From: an uncultured Capnocytophaga sp. | Lineage (GTDB): Bacteria; Bacteroidota; Bacteroidia; Flavobacteriales; Flavobacteriaceae | DNA: 8,104 nt | NCBI RefSeq assembly: GCF_938029845.1 | Contig: NZ_CALHGG010000190.1 | Coordinates: forward strand, 1-8,104 | Direction of reading: 5' to 3' | Shown here: positions 4,945 through 8,104 of the stretch, piece by piece | Layout of the letters: the number at the start of each line of letters is the position of its first letter | Position numbering within the stretch: the first letter of the stretch is position 1 | Program-made: the position numbers and the translations under genes | Notes under the pieces: generated by a model | Database searches by the model: none | What the model was told of the DNA's origin: nothing | The model's input: only the letters and a program-made list of their open reading frames with translations

Positions 4945-7045
4945 AACTGATTAGGTTCCATATCCCTTTATTTCTCTTGAGCATGTTCAGTGTATGGGCT
5001 ACGTGTTGGTGTTCAGGGTCGGTCAGTTCAGGGTCTATACGGATGAGATCGGTAGCATAGTCGCGAGCTATTTTGAGCAAAGGACCGTCCTTGACTAAAT
5101 CTGCTATTTTCAGAGCAAGGACACCACTTTGTTGCTTGCCTAAGAGATCCCCTGGTCCTCGCAGTTTCAGATCCACTTCGGCGATTTGGAAGCCATCACA
5201 GGTAGCTACCATAGTTTCCATACGGGTACGGGAATCATGGCTGAGCTTTACATCGGTCATCAGGATGCAATAGCTCTGTTCAGCACCGCGCCCCACACGG
5301 CCACGTAATTGGTGTAGCTGGGAGAGTCCAAAGCGCTCGGCGCTCTCTATGAGCATTACTGAGGCATTAGGTACATTGACTCCTACTTCTATTACAGTGG
5401 TAGCAACCATAATTTGGGCTTTACCTTCTACGAAGAGGCGCATTTGAGCATCCTTCTCTTCGGGCTTAAGCTGTCCATGTACCATGGCAATAGTGTATTT
5501 GGGTGGTGGAAAAGTAGTATAAAGCTGGTTATAGCCTTCGGTAAGGTTCTTGAAAGCCAGTGCTTCGGACTCCTCAATCAGTGGATATACTACATATACT
5601 TGTCGCCCTTTGGCAATCTCATTGTGCAGGAACTGATATACTTTAGCCCTGTGTGTGTCATATTGGTGAATTGTCTGGATGGGCTTTCTCCCTGGGGGGA
5701 GTTCATCAATTACCGATACATCCAAATCCCCATAGAGGCTCATAGCCAAGGTACGTGGAATAGGGGTGGCGGACATGATTAGTACATGAGGCGGTAGCTC
5801 GTTCTTATGCCACAGCTTGGAACGTTGCTCTACTCCAAAGCGATGTTGTTCGTCAATAATGGCTAAGCCTAGATTCTGGAACTTAACCTTTTCTTCCAAT
5901 AAGGCATGAGTACCTATCACAATTTGTAACTGGCCACTCTCCAAATCTTCATGAATCTCTCTTCGCTCTTTGCTCTTGGTACTTCCTGTAAGCAGGGCAA
6001 TACGTATGTCCATAGGTGTGAGCAGTGAGGCGATACTTTCATAATGCTGCTGTGCCAGAATTTCGGTAGGTGCCATAAGGCAGGCTTGGAACTGATTGTC
6101 AATGGCAAGGAGCATAGCAAATAGTGCCACGATAGTCTTACCTGCTCCCACATCCCCTTGTAGAAGTCGGTTCATCTGGGCGCCTGTGGCTACATCACTA
6201 CGGATTTCCTTAATCACTCGTTTTTGAGCATTAGTCAAAGGAAAAGGGAGGTGTTGGTGATAAAAAGTATTGAAGTAATCACCTACTTTTGGGAAAACAT
6301 ATCCTTTGAGTTTTTTGTTTAGATAGTTTTTCTGTATAAGCTGTAACTGTATGTAGAAGAGTTCTTCTATCTTCAACCTGAATTGTGCTTTAGCTAAGAG
6401 TTCTTGGGACTGAGGAAAGTGGATTTGAAATAGCGCTTCACCCTTGGGCAGTAGCCGTAGGGGCTGTATCATTTCATGGGGGAGTGTTTCCTGAAAGTGC
6501 TTGCCTACTTCAGTGAAAAGGTTTTCAAGGAGTTTGCGCATCACCCGCTGGCTTATGCCTTTTTTGGCAAGCTTTTCAGTAGAAGGATACATGGCTTGTA
6601 TGTTTCCCTGCAAGGTGTTTTGGTGCTCCTCAAGGGTTTCCATATCAGGGTGAGCCATAGAAAAAACACCTGCAAATAGGTTACATTTTCCAAAAATCAC
6701 ATAAGGAACATTGATCAGCAAATGGTCTTTGAGCCATTGGGAGGGGCGAAACCATACCAGTTCCATACTACCTGTGTCATCTACAAAGGTAGCCACTAAT
6801 CGCTGTTGGGATTTGCTTTTCCCCTCGACAGTCTTTAGGTGAATAATCCGACCAATAATCTGTACCTCAGCAGAGGATTCTTGTAGCTCTCGTATTTTAT
6901 AGTATTGAGTTCTGTCAATATAGCGCGTAGGAAACAAGTGTAGCAAATCTTGAAAATTGGCTACTTGAAGCTCATTCTTGAGTAAGGCTGCTCGCTGGGG
7001 GCCTACTCCTTTTAAGTATTCAATAGAAGTTTCCAGAACACTCAT
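4943..7045 (-). CDS. recG: ATP-dependent DNA helicase RecG
   Basis: RecG is a superfamily 2 double-stranded DNA translocase that remodels stalled replication forks and Holliday junctions in recombination and repair. At 700 residues it is full length (E. coli 693). The N-terminal part begins MSVLETSIEYLKGVGPQRAA, with a helix-hairpin-helix-like KGVGPQRA. The OB-fold wedge domain follows (about 60-140), which splits fork arms. Helicase motifs: Q-like region PFPLTNAQKRVIKEI (267-281), Walker A GDVGAGKT (297-304), APTEILAQQH (325-334), GTHALL (378-383), DEQH (398-401) and SATPIPRTLAM (425-435). The second RecA lobe has VYPLIEESE (486-494), MVHGQL (521-526), ATTVIEVGVNVPNA (548-561) and QLRGRVGRG (579-587). 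The C-terminal RecG-specific stretch has LKLRGPGDLLGKQQSG (626-641). All key residues are intact. It starts 4 bp after the mtaB stop, so the two are probably co-transcribed. Confidence 0.98.
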   Translation of the reverse strand: MSVLETSIEYLKGVGPQRAALLKNELQVANFQDLLHLFPTRYIDRTQYYKIRELQESSAEVQIIGRIIHLKTVEGKSKSQQRLVATFVDDTGSMELVWFRPSQWLKDHLLINVPYVIFGKCNLFAGVFSMAHPDMETLEEHQNTLQGNIQAMYPSTEKLAKKGISQRVMRKLLENLFTEVGKHFQETLPHEMIQPLRLLPKGEALFQIHFPQSQELLAKAQFRLKIEELFYIQLQLIQKNYLNKKLKGYVFPKVGDYFNTFYHQHLPFPLTNAQKRVIKEIRSDVATGAQMNRLLQGDVGAGKTIVALFAMLLAIDNQFQACLMAPTEILAQQHYESIASLLTPMDIRIALLTGSTKSKERREIHEDLESGQLQIVIGTHALLEEKVKFQNLGLAIIDEQHRFGVEQRSKLWHKNELPPHVLIMSATPIPRTLAMSLYGDLDVSVIDELPPGRKPIQTIHQYDTHRAKVYQFLHNEIAKGRQVYVVYPLIEESEALAFKNLTEGYNQLYTTFPPPKYTIAMVHGQLKPEEKDAQMRLFVEGKAQIMVATTVIEVGVNVPNASVMLIESAERFGLSQLHQLRGRVGRGAEQSYCILMTDVKLSHDSRTRMETMVATCDGFQIAEVDLKLRGPGDLLGKQQSGVLALKIADLVKDGPLLKIARDYATDLIRIDPELTDPEHQHVAHTLNMLKRNKGIWNLIS

Positions 7046-7049
7046 ATCT

Positions 7050-8104
7050 CTAAGAGTTTATAAGATCCACGGTAACAATACCATCTGTATCTATCTTCTT
7101 GAGTACCACAGGTTGTAATGTATTAATCAGCTCAGGATTGAAGGGGGTTTTTACTTTTACATAATTCTCTGTAAAACCGTGCATAAAGCCGTCTTTGTTA
7201 TCACTTTCAAAGAGTACCTCGCGAGTGGTACCGAGTTGTTTTTCGTAGAAGTGGTGTCGCTTCTTAGCCGAAAGTCCTCGGAGCATACGGCTACGCTTGG
7301 CACGTACTTCGCTGGGTACCACCCCATCCATTTCCACTGCTTCGGTATTGGCACGTTCGGAGTAGGTAAAGACGTGTAAGTAGGAGATATCCAGCTCGTT
7401 AAGGAAGTGATAAGTTTCCAAGAAATGTTCATCCGTCTCTCCTGGGAAGCCTACAATTACATCTACTCCTATACAGGCATTGGGCATCTCTTCACGGATT
7501 TTGGCAACTCTATTTTGGTAGAGTTCCCTAAGGTAGCGGCGCTTCATCTTTTTGAGGATATCATTGCTACCACTCTGCAAGGGAATATGGAAGTGAGGGA
7601 CAAAGGTTCGACTCTGTGCCACAAAAGCAATAGTCTCATCCTTGAGCAAGTTAGGTTCAATAGAGGAGATACGTAAGCGTTCTATCCCTTCCACTGTATC
7701 TAAGGCTTGTATGAGCTCCAAGAAAGTATGTTCGTGCTTTTTGTTGCCAAACTCTCCCTTACCATAGTCTCCGATATTCACTCCTGTAAGGACGATTTCT
7801 TTGATATTATTCTCTGATATTTTCTTAGCATTCCTCAGTATATTCTCAATGGTATCACTGCGAGAGATACCACGCGCCATGGGAATGGTACAATAGGTAC
7901 ATTTGTAATCGCAGCCATCCTGAATCTTGAGAAAAGCACGGGTACGATCTCCTATAGAGTAACTTCCTACATAGAAATCCGCTTCGTTGATATCACAAGA
8001 GTGAATCTGCCCTTTGTTGAGCTTCGTGAGATCATCTATATATTGAGTAATGTTGAATTTCTCTTTGGCACCCAATACCAAATCCACCCCATCAACAGCG
8101 ATAA
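7050..8104 (-). CDS. mtaB: tRNA t6A37 methylthiotransferase MtaB, N-terminus beyond window
   Basis: A radical-SAM enzyme that adds a methylthio group to N6-threonylcarbamoyladenosine at tRNA position 37, giving ms2t6A in tRNAs reading ANN codons. The frame stays open to the window edge (IAVDGVDLVLG...), so the GTG at 8087 is an internal codon and not the start. About 350 residues are visible of a usual 430-440; the N-terminal domain with three cluster-binding cysteines is outside. Counting from the first full codon, the radical-SAM cluster motif CDYKCTYC has cysteines at 64, 68 and 71, within KIQDGCDYKCTYCTIPMARG. HIPLQSGS follows at 172-179 and DVIVGFPGET at 214-223. A TRAM-like RNA-binding tail runs from about 291 to 349 (REVLFES, ENYVKVKT, IVTVDLI). 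MiaB and RimO share the fold; the C-terminal details and the IPMARGISRSD stretch favour MtaB. Confidence 0.93.
   Translation of the reverse strand, partial: IAVDGVDLVLGAKEKFNITQYIDDLTKLNKGQIHSCDINEADFYVGSYSIGDRTRAFLKIQDGCDYKCTYCTIPMARGISRSDTIENILRNAKKISENNIKEIVLTGVNIGDYGKGEFGNKKHEHTFLELIQALDTVEGIERLRISSIEPNLLKDETIAFVAQSRTFVPHFHIPLQSGSNDILKKMKRRYLRELYQNRVAKIREEMPNACIGVDVIVGFPGETDEHFLETYHFLNELDISYLHVFTYSERANTEAVEMDGVVPSEVRAKRSRMLRGLSAKKRHHFYEKQLGTTREVLFESDNKDGFMHGFTENYVKVKTPFNPELINTLQPVVLKKIDTDGIVTVDLINS

Noticed and set aside
5414..5782. Plus-strand open frame of 122 codons
   Set aside because: It is antisense to conserved RecG helicase motifs, and a shadow of that gene's codon use.
8085..8087. 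GTG as the start codon of mtaB
   Set aside because: The same frame continues open to the window edge with family-like residues before it, and the N-terminal cluster domain would be missing.

Overview
The window looks like chromosomal DNA from a member of the Bacteroidota, most likely class Flavobacteriia and possibly a Capnocytophaga-like genus (the genus is a guess from protein flavour). The evidence is threefold. There are perfect matches to the Bacteroidota -7 promoter box TAnnTTTG. The genes lack Shine-Dalgarno sites. A TonB-dependent receptor carries the N-terminal carboxypeptidase-regulatory-like domain common in this phylum. No tRNA, rRNA, CRISPR array, insertion sequence or phage gene was seen.

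Left part (1-3066): a divergent pair. On the minus strand is the first ~627 codons of an outer-membrane TonB-dependent receptor that runs off the left edge. On the plus strand is a complete AraC-family regulator whose middle and C-terminal parts resemble PchR-type siderophore regulators. The 188 bp between them holds a full promoter for the regulator, a -7 box for the receptor with no -33 box, and a 16-bp direct repeat (14/16 identical, 21-bp period) placed just upstream of the receptor -7 box. This is the layout expected of a tandem AraC-type activator site. The inferred circuit is that the regulator senses a ferric-siderophore-like ligand, activates the receptor gene and may block its own transcript.

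Middle part (3069-4810): a minus-strand cluster with gaps of 11-15 bp. It starts with accA (acetyl-CoA carboxylase carboxyltransferase alpha), followed by a 35-residue lipoprotein, a 78-residue two-helix membrane protein and a 135-residue protein with beta-grasp-like features. A good Bacteroidota promoter lies before accA, and no other promoter was seen in the cluster.

Right part (4943-8104): mtaB (tRNA ms2t6A methylthiotransferase, N-terminus outside the window) followed after 4 bp by recG (branched-DNA helicase), both on the minus strand. A 15-bp tandem duplication sits on the recG stop codon.

Most of the window is ordinary housekeeping. The parts most worth following up are the candidate operator and overlapping promoters at 1945-2064, and the small uncharacterised proteins downstream of accA.
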